This document shows positions 33,050-42,177 of a DNA stretch of 64,000 nucleotides, piece by piece. The position numbers and the translations under genes are program-made. Positions within the stretch are counted from its first letter, which is position 1; every line of letters starts with the position of its first letter. A model generated the notes under the pieces. The model was given only the letters and a program-made list of their open reading frames with translations. It had not been told where the DNA came from and searched no databases. The DNA lies in NCBI RefSeq assembly GCF_007990775.1, contig NZ_BJXB01000001.1, positions 310,001 through 374,000 on the forward strand, read 5' to 3'. The DNA comes from Deinococcus cellulosilyticus NBRC 106333 = KACC 11606. GTDB taxonomy: Bacteria; Deinococcota; Deinococci; Deinococcales; Deinococcaceae.

Positions 33050-35278
33050 TCACTTGCCCGAGATCAGGCTGATTGAACCCTCGTGAAGCGTTTGCTCATA
33101 TCCCACTTTCACGGCGCCCCCAACCATGGCAGAGTGGGCAATGTCGATTTTGGCTCCAGCGTCATTGATGTCGTAGTTGCCGTCCACGGTCATGTACAGG
33201 CCGCCTTTCGCGCCAATGTCCATTTCAATCGGGCCAAGTTCTGCAGGGACAGCAATCTTGGCTCCTGCAAACACCGTCACCTTGCCATCAAAGGCATAAC
33301 CATATTGCTTGAGCTGCAACACCGCATCAGGGTTTCGTCCAGCCTGGGCTTCAATGAAGCGCTCCTTGGGATCTTTAAGCTTCTTGTAGCGCTGGGAGAA
33401 CTCGTAGGTCACCTGACCGAACAGGGGCCATTTGCCGTCGGAGCCCACTTCCACTTCCACGGCCTCACAGGTGTAGGTCACTTCGATGATGCCTGCAGAA
33501 GCCTTGGGTTTGCGTTTGGGCTTCTCGCAGATTTCGGGATCTTCAGGGTCCTCGGCTTCCAGGTCCGGTGGGGGAACTTCATCCTTGCACATGCTGCCGT
33601 AATTTCCAGCGGTGAACACATGCATCCCCACCAGACTCAGGTAACTGTTGTAGTGCTGGAAGTACAGGGCACGGGTCTGGGTTTTTGCGGCCTCAAAGAA
33701 CTCGGGGTCACTGAATTCACCGGTCAGGCCACTCATGATCTTGTGGAACGGACGGTAGAAGGTCCGGTAAGCCATGTCGTACTTCTGCACGTTGCCGACC
33801 AGCACAGAATTCCAGTTCTGTCCCGCGCTGCACATGCGTTGCTCATGCTCGATGCGGGCCCTTTCCTGGCAGGCACCGTTGGTGCCGCAGGAGATCTGCT
33901 GGGCGGCATATATTTCTGCACTGCTCTGGGCCTGTTTGAAATAAATGTTGTCGGCACTCTCTCTGGCCTTGCCATACTCCACAAAGGCCTCATCCACCTT
34001 CTCGTACAGGGCGTCCAGCTTGGGGTCTTCGGGATCAGCAGAGTTGATGGGCCCAAGCAGGTGCAGGGACACCTCACCAGTCATGCGGGTTCTGGGGTCT
34101 TTCAGCATGGCATTGGCTTTGGCCTGGATTTTGGGGAACATCTCCAGGTACTTCTGGGAGAAGGTGGATGCCCCCTGTGCAGCACGGCCCATCTCGGTGC
34201 TGACGTAATTCAGGGCCAGGGTTGCCGTTTTGGTGTTGGCTGGAATGGGAATGTGAGGGAAACGCCCCTCGACCCCACGGTCCAGTGCGTAAGCCTCCTG
34301 CCAGGGTTTCAGGGTGATGGCATCGGCCTCTTCGGACTCCACAGGGCCCTTGTCGGGTCCCACCATGTCCTTGATGGGCTCCCGGTAAGCTCCCAGGCGG
34401 TACCACCGTGCAGCTTCTTCGCACTTGCCCTGTTCACCAAGGGCCTGGGCAAGGTTGCGTTTGGCTTCGGGCAGCAGGGGTTCGAGTTTCACGGCTTCCC
34501 TGAGCACCACCTCGGCCTGGGCGGGCTTGTTGATGCCCAGCAGGGCATGGCCCTGGTTGTTGAGCAGCAGGGCCTGCTTGTTCAGGCTCCAGGGGGCAGG
34601 AGCCGCGTCCTGTCTGGTTTTCGCAGCGTCCAGCAAAGCCAGACTCTCGTACCAGAATCCATAGAAATTGGCCAGACCGGCCAGATTCACCAGATGGCTG
34701 GGGTTCTGGGGTTCAAGCTCATGGGCACGCAAGAGCAGGGCCATTGCAGCAAGGGGCTTGCCGTTTGCCAGGGCCAGAGGCACCGCACTGATCGCTCTCT
34801 GTGCCGACTGGTACTCGGGCATGGACTTCAGCACTGTGAAAGCCTCAGGGCTCAGAGAACCTTCCAGGGCAGCCTGCAACATGCCGATGGCCTGATCCAG
34901 ATTCACTTCCTGCTGGCTTCCCGCCAGTTGTTCAGGTTCCAGTGCCGGACGGGGCTGGGAAACCACCTCGCCGGGCTGTTTTGCAAGGTTGTCCAGCATG
35001 CCCTTGAGGATGCTGTATCCGGGGTCGGTGGGAGACATCTCCTTGAGGCGCTCCTGCAGTTGCTTCTGGGCCTCAGACATCTGCTGCTGCAGCACCGCCC
35101 CCATGTTGGGCATCAGGGTCAGGCCGCCCTCACGGGTGGGGCACCGCACCTGATCGTTTTTCGGAATGGTCTGGATGTTGGTGAACGAATAGATTTCCGG
35201 GGCGGCCTGCGCTCCAAGGCACAGGGTGCTGCCCAGCATTAAGAGTGTTCTGTACACGGGTTGGATGGTTCGTTTCAT
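33050..35278 (-). CDS. Secreted TPR protein of unknown function
   Basis: The 742-residue protein starts with a signal peptide (MKRTIQPVYRTLLMLGSTLCLGAQA, cleavage near 25). A coiled-coil-like segment (AVLQQQMSEAQKQLQERLKEM, about 65-85) and TPR-type repeats at about 150-300 (HLVNLAGLANFYGFWYESLALLDAA, AQAEVVLREAVKLEPLLPEAKRNLAQALGEQGKCEEAARWY) follow. The C-terminal part (about 380-742) has an unrecognised domain with paired cysteines (QISCGTNGACQER, SMCKDE, ICEKPK, YTCEAVEV) and a beta-rich tail. It is probably envelope-located. The ATG at 35278 has AGGGAGC upstream, and the eight-residue longer start is rejected. Confidence 0.75.
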   Translation of the reverse strand: MKRTIQPVYRTLLMLGSTLCLGAQAAPEIYSFTNIQTIPKNDQVRCPTREGGLTLMPNMGAVLQQQMSEAQKQLQERLKEMSPTDPGYSILKGMLDNLAKQPGEVVSQPRPALEPEQLAGSQQEVNLDQAIGMLQAALEGSLSPEAFTVLKSMPEYQSAQRAISAVPLALANGKPLAAMALLLRAHELEPQNPSHLVNLAGLANFYGFWYESLALLDAAKTRQDAAPAPWSLNKQALLLNNQGHALLGINKPAQAEVVLREAVKLEPLLPEAKRNLAQALGEQGKCEEAARWYRLGAYREPIKDMVGPDKGPVESEEADAITLKPWQEAYALDRGVEGRFPHIPIPANTKTATLALNYVSTEMGRAAQGASTFSQKYLEMFPKIQAKANAMLKDPRTRMTGEVSLHLLGPINSADPEDPKLDALYEKVDEAFVEYGKARESADNIYFKQAQSSAEIYAAQQISCGTNGACQERARIEHEQRMCSAGQNWNSVLVGNVQKYDMAYRTFYRPFHKIMSGLTGEFSDPEFFEAAKTQTRALYFQHYNSYLSLVGMHVFTAGNYGSMCKDEVPPPDLEAEDPEDPEICEKPKRKPKASAGIIEVTYTCEAVEVEVGSDGKWPLFGQVTYEFSQRYKKLKDPKERFIEAQAGRNPDAVLQLKQYGYAFDGKVTVFAGAKIAVPAELGPIEMDIGAKGGLYMTVDGNYDINDAGAKIDIAHSAMVGGAVKVGYEQTLHEGSISLISGK

Positions 35279-35515
35279 GTGAGCTCCCTGGCAGAAAGCC
35301 ATGCCTCCTGCATGTTTTCAACCTTACAGGGCAGGCCGTGATTGCAGCATGATTGTGGTCACAACGCCATCAGGGCTCCCTGTCTGAGGTGGATTGAGCC
35401 CGGGACTGGACTTCAAACTCCGTTGCGATTGATACGAAAACACATCCCAAACACGTCTAAGGTGAAAGCAGTGCTCTTTTGACCGAATGAGACACGCGAT
35501 TCAACCCGAGGAGGC

Positions 35516-36952
35516 ATGATGCAAGTTGAACCTTTGACGCTGGTGATTCTGGGGGCCACCGGAGACCTGACCCGCAGATTGCTGTTTCCTGCAGTTTATC
35601 GACTGTTTGCCAGAGGGCGCCTGCCGGAACTGAAGGTGGTGGGTTACGCCACAGAGGAGATGTCCAGCAAAGCATTCCAGCAGCACCTGGAAAAAAGCCT
35701 GAAAGAATTCGTTCCAAAATTCTCGCAGGAGGTCTGGGACAGACTGAAAGCACAGGTGGAGTATGTTTCAGGAGACCTGACCCCTGAAAAGATCAGGGCA
35801 CTTGAGCCTCAGGTGGAGGGGAATGCGCTGTTCTATCTGGCCTTGCCGCCGCAACTGTTCGATGATGCCGCTGTTGGACTGGGATCGGTGGGCCTCCACC
35901 GAGAAAAAGGGGGATGGCGCAGGCTGATCATCGAAAAACCCTTTGGCTGGGACCTGGAATCTGCAAGAGGGCTGCGAGAAAGACTGCACCAGCACTGGGA
36001 GGAACACCAGCTTTTCCGCATTGACCACTTCCTGGGGAAGGAGACCGTGCAGAACCTGATGGTGTTCAGGTTTGCCAACCGTTTCATGGAGCCCATCTGG
36101 AACGCTGCCAACATTGCCCAGGTGCAGATCACAGCTGCTGAAACCCTCGGGCTGGAAGGCAGGTACAAGTACTACGATCAGGCCGGAGCAATGCGGGACA
36201 TGCTGCAAAACCACCTGATGCAGATTTTTGCCCTGACCGCCATTGAACCGGTCAGCAAGTGGGATGCCAACAACCTGCGCCAGCACAAAGTGGAGGTGTT
36301 GCAAAGTGTCCGGCCCATTCCGCAGGAGAGGGTCAAGGAGTTTGCGGTGCGTGGACGCTACGGCCCTGGAGTCATGGATGGCAAGAATGTTCCAGGCTAT
36401 CTGGAAGAAGAAGGTGTTCCTCACGACTCCCGCACCGAGACCTTCGCTGCCATCAAACTGTACATCGACAACTGGCGCTGGGAGGGAGTTCCCTTCTACC
36501 TGCGCAGCGGCAAGCGCATGAAACAGAGCTACACCGAGGTGGCGGTGCAGTTCAAAGAGGTCCCGACCCAGCTTTTCTCAGGCGTGGAGGACCTCAGCAA
36601 CTGGCTGATCTTCCGCATGAAACCCGAAGAGAAAATTGATCTGGTCGCCTATGCCAAGACTCCGGGACTCAATCTGGAGACCCGCACGGTGGTCCTGTGC
36701 ACCGAAATTTCCAGAAAAGAGGAAATGGATTTCACCGCCTACGAGCAACTGATCATGGACGCAGCAGAAGGGGACCAGACCCACTTCCTGCGCTTTGATG
36801 AAGTGGAAGAGGCCTGGCGCATCCTGGACCCCATCCTCAAAGCGTGGCAGCACGGACAGCCTGAAGAGTACGCCTCGGGTTCACTGGGGCCAAACGGTCA
36901 GGGTCGCCTGATGGACCCGGGTCACTACTGGCGCAGCCCTGAAGACGATTGA
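35516..36952 (+). CDS. zwf: Glucose-6-phosphate 1-dehydrogenase
   Basis: The 478-residue enzyme has the NADP-binding GATGDLTRR (13-21), IIEKPFGWD (138-146) and the active-site signature FRIDHFLGKE (167-176), with H171 as the substrate-binding histidine of the family. It oxidises glucose 6-phosphate to 6-phosphogluconolactone, making NADPH in the oxidative pentose phosphate pathway. There are two adjacent ATGs (35516 and 35519). The AGGAGG immediately upstream is better spaced for the second, so the first residue is uncertain. The next gene encodes a small membrane protein 58 bases downstream. Confidence 0.93.
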   Translation: MMQVEPLTLVILGATGDLTRRLLFPAVYRLFARGRLPELKVVGYATEEMSSKAFQQHLEKSLKEFVPKFSQEVWDRLKAQVEYVSGDLTPEKIRALEPQVEGNALFYLALPPQLFDDAAVGLGSVGLHREKGGWRRLIIEKPFGWDLESARGLRERLHQHWEEHQLFRIDHFLGKETVQNLMVFRFANRFMEPIWNAANIAQVQITAAETLGLEGRYKYYDQAGAMRDMLQNHLMQIFALTAIEPVSKWDANNLRQHKVEVLQSVRPIPQERVKEFAVRGRYGPGVMDGKNVPGYLEEEGVPHDSRTETFAAIKLYIDNWRWEGVPFYLRSGKRMKQSYTEVAVQFKEVPTQLFSGVEDLSNWLIFRMKPEEKIDLVAYAKTPGLNLETRTVVLCTEISRKEEMDFTAYEQLIMDAAEGDQTHFLRFDEVEEAWRILDPILKAWQHGQPEEYASGSLGPNGQGRLMDPGHYWRSPEDD

Positions 36953-37010
36953 AACTTGAGTTCCCAACCTGTCGTATCTGTTTCAAATTGATCCAGAAAG
37001 GAGATTGGAC

Positions 37011-37187
37011 ATGAATGTGGAACAGGTGATTGTGAGTGAGGTCTGGCGAATGCTGCCCTGGTGGCAATGGGTGCTGGGGGCCGTTCTGGCCCTTCCATTC
37101 ACTTTGCTGATGGGCCATGTGCTCAGGAGGGTTTTTCCGTATTGGGTGGAGGACAGCAGCAGGACAGCCTCCCAGGGCTTCAAATAG
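37011..37187 (+). CDS. Small single-span membrane protein
   Basis: The 58-residue protein (MNVEQVIVSEVWRMLPWWQW...) has one hydrophobic helix at about 17-38 (WWQWVLGAVLALPFTLLMGHVL), followed by a positively charged stretch (RRVFPYW). An AAAGGAGA lies seven bases before the ATG at 37011, strong for such a short gene; an in-frame TTG six bases upstream is less likely. It sits downstream of zwf, perhaps on the same transcript. No family was recognised. Confidence 0.6.
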   Translation: MNVEQVIVSEVWRMLPWWQWVLGAVLALPFTLLMGHVLRRVFPYWVEDSSRTASQGFK

Positions 37188-37207
37188 AGCAACAGTTTTC
37201 AGGTCAA

Positions 37208-37240
37208 CAGGACCAGAGATCGGTCATTCTGGTCCTGCTT
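37208..37240. terminator. Convergent terminator hairpin
   Basis: Ten-base perfect arms CAGGACCAGA (37208-37217) and TCTGGTCCTG (37228-37237) are followed by CTTTC on the + strand. The hairpin separates the small membrane gene from the convergent ABC transporter. Confidence 0.65.
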
Positions 37241-39031
37241 TCATTCCTGCCCGTTGTTCCTGAACTGCAACTCGTACAGGTCGCGGTACAGTCCTCCTTT
37301 TGCCAGCAGTGCTTCGTGTCTGCCTTCTTCCACAATCCGGCCCTGATCGAGCACCACAATGCGGTCTGCACTGCGGATGGTGGAGAGCCTGTGGGCAATC
37401 ACAAAGGTGGTGCGGCCCTGCATCAGCGTGTTGAGGGCTTCTTGCACCAGCGATTCCGATTCGGAATCCAGAGAACTGGTGGCTTCATCCAGAATCAGCA
37501 GCCTGGGATTCTTCAGAAGGGCTCTGGCAATGGCAATGCGCTGCCTCTGGCCTCCAGAGAGCTTGACCCCACGTTCACCCACCACGGTCTGGAATCCTTC
37601 AGGAAAACGCCCAATGAATTCATGGGCATTCGCTGCCTGGGCGGCCTCCCGCACTTCTTTTTCAGTGGCACCGGGTCTTCCATACAGGATGTTGTCGGCA
37701 ATGGTTCCTGAGAAGAGCAGGGTTTCCTGGGGAACGATCGCAATGTGTGCCCGCAGTTCTTCCAGGGACAGGTCGCGCAGGTCCACCCCGTCCAGTGTGA
37801 TGCGGCCTGCAGTGACGTCATAGAACCTGGGGATCAGGGAAACCAGGGTGCTCTTGCCAGACCCACTCGGGCCCACAATGGCGACCACCTCTCCCGGGTC
37901 TGCCTGCAGGTTGATGTTCTCCAGAACATGCCCACGGTCACCGTAACCAAACTGCACCTGCTCGAATTTCACCCGGCCCTCGGCCCTGGACAGGGACACA
38001 GGACGTTCAGACTCTTTGAGGTCCGTGTGGGTGTCCAGCAGCTCAAAAATGCGGCTGGAGGCTCCAAGGGCACTCTGGACCTGGGCAAAAATGCTGGTGA
38101 GTGTGCCCACTGTGCCCGCAATGTTGAAGGTGTAGAGCACGAAGGTCAGCAGTTCTCCGGGGCTGATTTCTTTGAGGGCCACCAGACGCCCCCCATACCA
38201 CAACACCAGGGCCAGGGCCGCAAAAATTGAAAAGAAGATCATGGGGCCCAGAAAGGCGCTCATCCTGGCCCGCTGCAGGGCCACTTTCAGGGAAGCCTGG
38301 ATCAACTCTCCATAACGGGTGGTCTCCACGTTTTCTGCGGTGAAAGACTGCACCACCCGCACCCCACTGATGGTCTCCTCGGCGTGGGCGTTGGCGTGGG
38401 CCACCTGGTCCTGGAAGGCCTTGGACATCTGGCGGATCTGCCTCCCCAGAAAACGGGCAATCAGGGCCACTGGAGGCACAACAGAGAGGATCAGGAGGGT
38501 GAGCTTCCAGTTGGTGAAAAACAGGATGGCCAGCGTTCCGAGCAGCACAATGGGCAGGGTGAACACCTGAACCAGGGTGGTGGATACCACCGACTGCACT
38601 GTGGAGATGTCTGAAGTCAGGCGACTGGTGATGTCGCCTGTGCGGTTGTTCTCAAAGAAGCTGGAAGAGAGCCCCAGCAGGTGCCGGAACAGGGACTTGC
38701 GCAACTCTGCCACCACGCTTTCTCCAGTGCGGGCAATCAGGTAGTTCTGGATGCCACTGAAGATGGCCTGCCCGGCAAATACCCCCAGCAGGATGGGCAG
38801 AATGCGGTTCAGCTGATCCAGGTTGGCCTCAAGAAAAGACACATCGATGAGACGCCCCACCAGTTGTGGAAAGAGCAGGTTGAATGCTGTGGAAATCAGG
38901 CTGGCGATGCCCGCCACCACCAGCCCTCCCATGTAAGGCCGGGCGTAGGCCAGCAGGCGCGACAGCTGTCTGAAGCTGTTGCGGTTCAGGGGTTGCCGGG
39001 AACCAGGAGACAGCGGGGGAGAACGGAACAT
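37241..39031 (-). CDS. ABC transporter, fused permease and ATP-binding protein (ABCB-type exporter)
   Basis: The 596-residue half-transporter has six transmembrane helices in the first 330 residues (AYARPYMGGLVVAGIASLIS onward; NNRTGDITSRLTSD is the conserved coupling region). The nucleotide-binding domain has GPSGSGKST (Walker A, near 385), the Q-loop VPQETLLFSGTIADNI, LSGGQRQRIA and LLILDEATSSLD. It should work as a homodimer exporting lipids, peptides or drugs. Substrate is not predictable. The gene is monocistronic and ends convergently with the small membrane gene. Confidence 0.92.
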   Translation of the reverse strand: MFRSPPLSPGSRQPLNRNSFRQLSRLLAYARPYMGGLVVAGIASLISTAFNLLFPQLVGRLIDVSFLEANLDQLNRILPILLGVFAGQAIFSGIQNYLIARTGESVVAELRKSLFRHLLGLSSSFFENNRTGDITSRLTSDISTVQSVVSTTLVQVFTLPIVLLGTLAILFFTNWKLTLLILSVVPPVALIARFLGRQIRQMSKAFQDQVAHANAHAEETISGVRVVQSFTAENVETTRYGELIQASLKVALQRARMSAFLGPMIFFSIFAALALVLWYGGRLVALKEISPGELLTFVLYTFNIAGTVGTLTSIFAQVQSALGASSRIFELLDTHTDLKESERPVSLSRAEGRVKFEQVQFGYGDRGHVLENINLQADPGEVVAIVGPSGSGKSTLVSLIPRFYDVTAGRITLDGVDLRDLSLEELRAHIAIVPQETLLFSGTIADNILYGRPGATEKEVREAAQAANAHEFIGRFPEGFQTVVGERGVKLSGGQRQRIAIARALLKNPRLLILDEATSSLDSESESLVQEALNTLMQGRTTFVIAHRLSTIRSADRIVVLDQGRIVEEGRHEALLAKGGLYRDLYELQFRNNGQE

Positions 39032-39199
39032 GGCTCCATCCTATCCGTGTTTTGCCCGTTCAATGCAGCTCGGATTGCTTTTTGCAATTCGAAACTTTGC
39101 TTCTGCCTGTGCCACTCAGGGATTTCCCTTATCTGCTGGCAGTCCAGCAGCCCTTGATGAACTGCAACCAATCAGACAACATGGTTGTAAGGAGACAAC

Positions 39200-39547
39200 A
39201 TGGGGACCAAAAGGTTCATCAACAACACTGGCTACAACGTGAGTGTCACTCTGGCTGTCCCTGAGGGTGCAGACCCAGGCCCTTCAGTGTTCACCCGCAA
39301 TTTTCAGCTGTCCGTGGCTGGAGATCAGGTGTACACCTACAGCGATGACCTCAATCCGTTTCTGAATGGCATCAGTGTGGCGGCCTCGGACACAGAGCAG
39401 GGGACCATTGTTGGTGCAGATTTTATTGGTTCCCAGCGGGGCACCACCATTGACAATGACCTCAACATGAATGACACAGTGTTGATCAATCTTCAAAGCC
39501 GAAACATTGTGCTGGCTTTTGAAAACACAGGTGTAGGGTCACAGTAA
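39200..39547 (+). CDS. Conserved hypothetical protein, beta-rich
   Basis: The 115-residue protein (MGTKRFINNTGYNVSVTLAV...) is rich in beta-formers, asparagine and aspartate, with no cysteine, signal peptide or membrane span. NNTGYNVSVTLAV near the start and GADFIGSQRGTT near the middle look conserved, but I could not assign a family. AAGGAG precedes the ATG at a good distance, and a terminator hairpin follows, so it is a real monocistronic gene. Confidence 0.65.
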   Translation: MGTKRFINNTGYNVSVTLAVPEGADPGPSVFTRNFQLSVAGDQVYTYSDDLNPFLNGISVAASDTEQGTIVGADFIGSQRGTTIDNDLNMNDTVLINLQSRNIVLAFENTGVGSQ

Positions 39548-39561
39548 CACCACACAGAAGA

Positions 39562-39586
39562 AAACCCCGACCACTGGCCGGGGTTT
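39562..39586 (+). terminator. Terminator after the 115-residue gene
   Basis: Arms AAACCCCG (39562-39569) and CGGGGTTT (39579-39586) form an 8-base stem ending in TTTC, 15 bases past the stop codon. Confidence 0.6.
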
Positions 39587-39868
39587 CATATATTGATCAC
39601 ACACTCCTGAGGATCTGAACAAGAATAGCATGTCCTGGTTACGCCAGGGTTACGACGGTCACATGGAGGCGTGTGTCAACATCAAAACAGCCCGAGGCAT
39701 CACGGCACTCGGGCCATTCAGAGGAGCTTTCCAGGCTGGAACAGCCCTCTTTGATTTTCTTTAGGGGCTTCTTGAGTATGGTCGATGTCCCCTGGCAATT
39801 GCAAGGCCAAAAGAAATTTTCTGGGTTGCCTGTTGGTTTTTTTGCAACTCTGTGCACAAAACCATCAA
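39587..39868. other. Intergenic stretch without recognised features
   Basis: This gap of about 280 bases between the convergent hypothetical gene and the transporter has no credible reading frame or repeat. It contains only T-rich runs near 39835. Confidence 0.4.
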
Positions 39869-39892
39869 AAAGGAGAGCAAGTGCTCTCCTTT
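39869..39892 (-). terminator. Terminator after the APC transporter
   Basis: An 11-base stem (AAAGGAGAGCA, 39869-39879, with 39882-39892) reads out as a hairpin followed by TTTTTG on the - strand, 17 bases from the stop codon. Confidence 0.8.
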
Positions 39893-39908
39893 CAACAGAA
39901 TCGGATTT

Positions 39909-41861
39909 TTATCCCCCCACGTGAACGTAAGGTCGGTGTTGCGGATCGGGTTCCGCCTTGCGCAGGATTTCACGGGTGACGGGTGCAATGTCCCCCTCAC
40001 CGAACAGGATGAAGCGCAGCAGGTACAGAATCGGGTTGCCTTCGGTCCAGCCAAAATAGATGTGTGGGATGCGGCCTGTTTCATCCCGGATGTGCAGCAG
40101 GGAAGCGGCCAGAGCGTTGGGCACACTGGAACTCGTGCCCCTGAGGATGCGGTGGGGTCCCACCTGCACACCCTGCAGATCCAGACGGTGTGCGAAGTCA
40201 GAAGCGTCATCAATGCTGATCTCCAGAAACAGCACCACGTCGTCTTCGGGGATGTGGGTGTCGTCCCGCACCTGGGCTTCTTTCAGGCGGTATTCCCGTT
40301 CATCTCCGGCATTTTTGCGGTTGGCGATGATGCGGATGCGTCCGTGGTTGTGCCTGGCCTCTTCACGCACAAAACGCTGTGCGGCCTCATCCAGGGTGAC
40401 TTCTGTGACCCGCAATTCGGTGGCGCGGAACACCCGCGAAATCAGGGAAGTGAAGGTGATCAGCAAAATGAAGAATCCTGCGATTTTCAGACCTCCGAGG
40501 TCCTTGAAGAGGTTGATGGCGATGGTGTATGCAAAAAGCAGGGTGACCACTGCAAAAAATCCCATGAGCACCTTCTGCTTCTTGTGCTTGGCCGATAAGG
40601 TGGTGGCCACAGCAGCCGAGCCCATCAGGGCCAGAACGCCAGTGGCGTAGGCAGCAGCCTGGGCATTCACATCTGCTTTGAAAATGATGGTGACCACGAA
40701 GGCAATCAGGGTGAAGATCAGGACCAGAGGTCTGGAGGCCAGCGTCCATTCGGGGGCCATGCCGTATTTGGGCAGGTAGCGGGGCACGATGTTCAGGAGT
40801 CCTGCCATGGCGCTTGATCCAGCGAACCACAGAATCAGGATGGTGGCAACGTCATACAGGGTGGCAAACCAGGTGCTGAAGTGTTCGTGGGCCAGATAGG
40901 CCAGAGCACGGCCATTGGCTTCTCCTCCAGGCTGGAATTCCTGGGGGGGAATCAGCAGGGTGGTCACCAGGCTGCTGCACAACAGCATCACACTCATGAT
41001 CAGGGCGGCAGCGGTGAGCAGCTTCTTGCCGTTCTGGATTCGGCCCACAGGGTTCTGCGGGGTGTCTTTCGGACCCCCTTTGATCTGGGGCATCACCAGC
41101 ACGCCGGTCTCAAAGCCTGAAAGTCCCAGGGCCAGATAGGGAAACAGCAGGAAACTGGTTCCGAAAATCGACCACCAGTTGTGAGACTGGAAAATCTGTT
41201 GTTGCCAGCTGGTCCACACCTGGGGATTTTTGAAGATCTCGTAGAAGCCTTCCATCACCACCACGGCACTCAGGCCGATGTAAAGGGCAACGAGGGCAAT
41301 GGCAATGCCGATGGCTTCCTTGAAGCCTTTCAGGAACACTGCACCCAGCAGGCCAATCAGGACCAGGGTCAGCCCTACCGGGTGGTCCATCCAGTGGGGA
41401 ACCAGTGGGTTTTCGATGATGTGGGCCGTGGCGTCGGCGGCAGAGAGTGTGATGGTGATGATGAAGCCAGTGAGGGCAAAGCCAATCAGGATCAGCACCA
41501 GGAATTTTTCCTGCCAGAAGGAGAGCAGGCGTTCCAGCATGCTGATCGACCCGTCCCCGTGAGGAGACTCTTCAGCCACACGGCGGTACATGGGGAGTGC
41601 GCCAAAGAGAGTCACAATGACCAGAACAAGTGTTGCAAAGGGGCTCAGCGCTCCTGCCGCCAGTGCTGCGATCCCGGGCTGGTATCCCAGGGTGGAAAAA
41701 TAATCCACTCCAGTCAGGCACATCACCTGATACCAGGGATGGGTGTGTTTTTCAGCTTTGCTTTCGGCTTCGAAAGGGCCTTCGATGGTCTGTGTCTGTC
41801 CCTGGAGCAGCCACCGCAGAAAGGGAGATTGAGGACGAAGAGGGGTTCTGGTTTTCGGCAT
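39909..41861 (-). CDS. APC-superfamily permease with large C-terminal cytoplasmic domain
   Basis: The 650-residue protein begins with a soluble tail, then a conserved first helix region (CLTGVDYFSTLGYQPGIAALAAGALSPFATLVLVIVTLFGAL) and about twelve membrane helices to near residue 490. A cytoplasmic domain of about 150 residues follows (VTEVTLDEAAQRFVREEARHNHGRIRIIANRKNAGDE...). The length and layout fit the APC amino-acid/polyamine or K+ transporter group (KimA-like proteins have a similar size), but helix 1 lacks the diagnostic KimA sequence, so substrate is left open. TAAGGA precedes the ATG. The gene is monocistronic. Confidence 0.8.
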   Translation of the reverse strand: MPKTRTPLRPQSPFLRWLLQGQTQTIEGPFEAESKAEKHTHPWYQVMCLTGVDYFSTLGYQPGIAALAAGALSPFATLVLVIVTLFGALPMYRRVAEESPHGDGSISMLERLLSFWQEKFLVLILIGFALTGFIITITLSAADATAHIIENPLVPHWMDHPVGLTLVLIGLLGAVFLKGFKEAIGIAIALVALYIGLSAVVVMEGFYEIFKNPQVWTSWQQQIFQSHNWWSIFGTSFLLFPYLALGLSGFETGVLVMPQIKGGPKDTPQNPVGRIQNGKKLLTAAALIMSVMLLCSSLVTTLLIPPQEFQPGGEANGRALAYLAHEHFSTWFATLYDVATILILWFAGSSAMAGLLNIVPRYLPKYGMAPEWTLASRPLVLIFTLIAFVVTIIFKADVNAQAAAYATGVLALMGSAAVATTLSAKHKKQKVLMGFFAVVTLLFAYTIAINLFKDLGGLKIAGFFILLITFTSLISRVFRATELRVTEVTLDEAAQRFVREEARHNHGRIRIIANRKNAGDEREYRLKEAQVRDDTHIPEDDVVLFLEISIDDASDFAHRLDLQGVQVGPHRILRGTSSSVPNALAASLLHIRDETGRIPHIYFGWTEGNPILYLLRFILFGEGDIAPVTREILRKAEPDPQHRPYVHVGG

Positions 41862-42177
41862 TGGAATCCTTACCGCAAGGTGAATTTTACAGCGATGAGA
41901 CAGACAGAAGTCCGTCTGGAGGGTCTGTTCGGGCCGCTCCGTCTGCCATCGTATCAGTTTTTCCTCCCGTTGCCATCCAGCTGAAACCCTGCTGATGTCT
42001 GCTTTTCTTTCAATCGAAAGCCATGCAGATCAATCCCGTTGCAGATGGATAAATGACAGGTCGGAAACTGAATTCAATCTGAAAATAGGCAAGTCATGTA
42101 TGTTCCATGAACCCACCATTAATTTCGTTCTGACGCTCCCATGTTTATTTTCACTCCACAACCGTTAGAGTATGTGC
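41862..42177. other. Divergent intergenic region
   Basis: About 316 bases separate the transporter and the Cys-rich gene. On the transporter side a TACGAT (near 41957 on the - strand) may be a -10, and a small hairpin pairs CAGAC with GTCTG in its leader. On the other side TTAGAGT lies eight to nine bases before the start codons at 42172. No riboswitch consensus was recognised. Confidence 0.4.

Noticed and set aside
31611..33053. Long - strand frame opposite the flavin monooxygenase
   Set aside because: It is a shadow of a gene with clear LLM-family motifs on the + strand, and has no ribosome site or motif of its own.
33083..35242. Long open frame opposite the secreted TPR gene
   Set aside because: It is an antisense shadow of the - strand gene, has no family similarity, and its protein looks like reverse-coded TPR sequence.
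39909..41861. Assignment as Kup or KimA potassium importer
   Set aside because: The size is similar, but the defining sequence of helix 1 is different; the substrate was left open.
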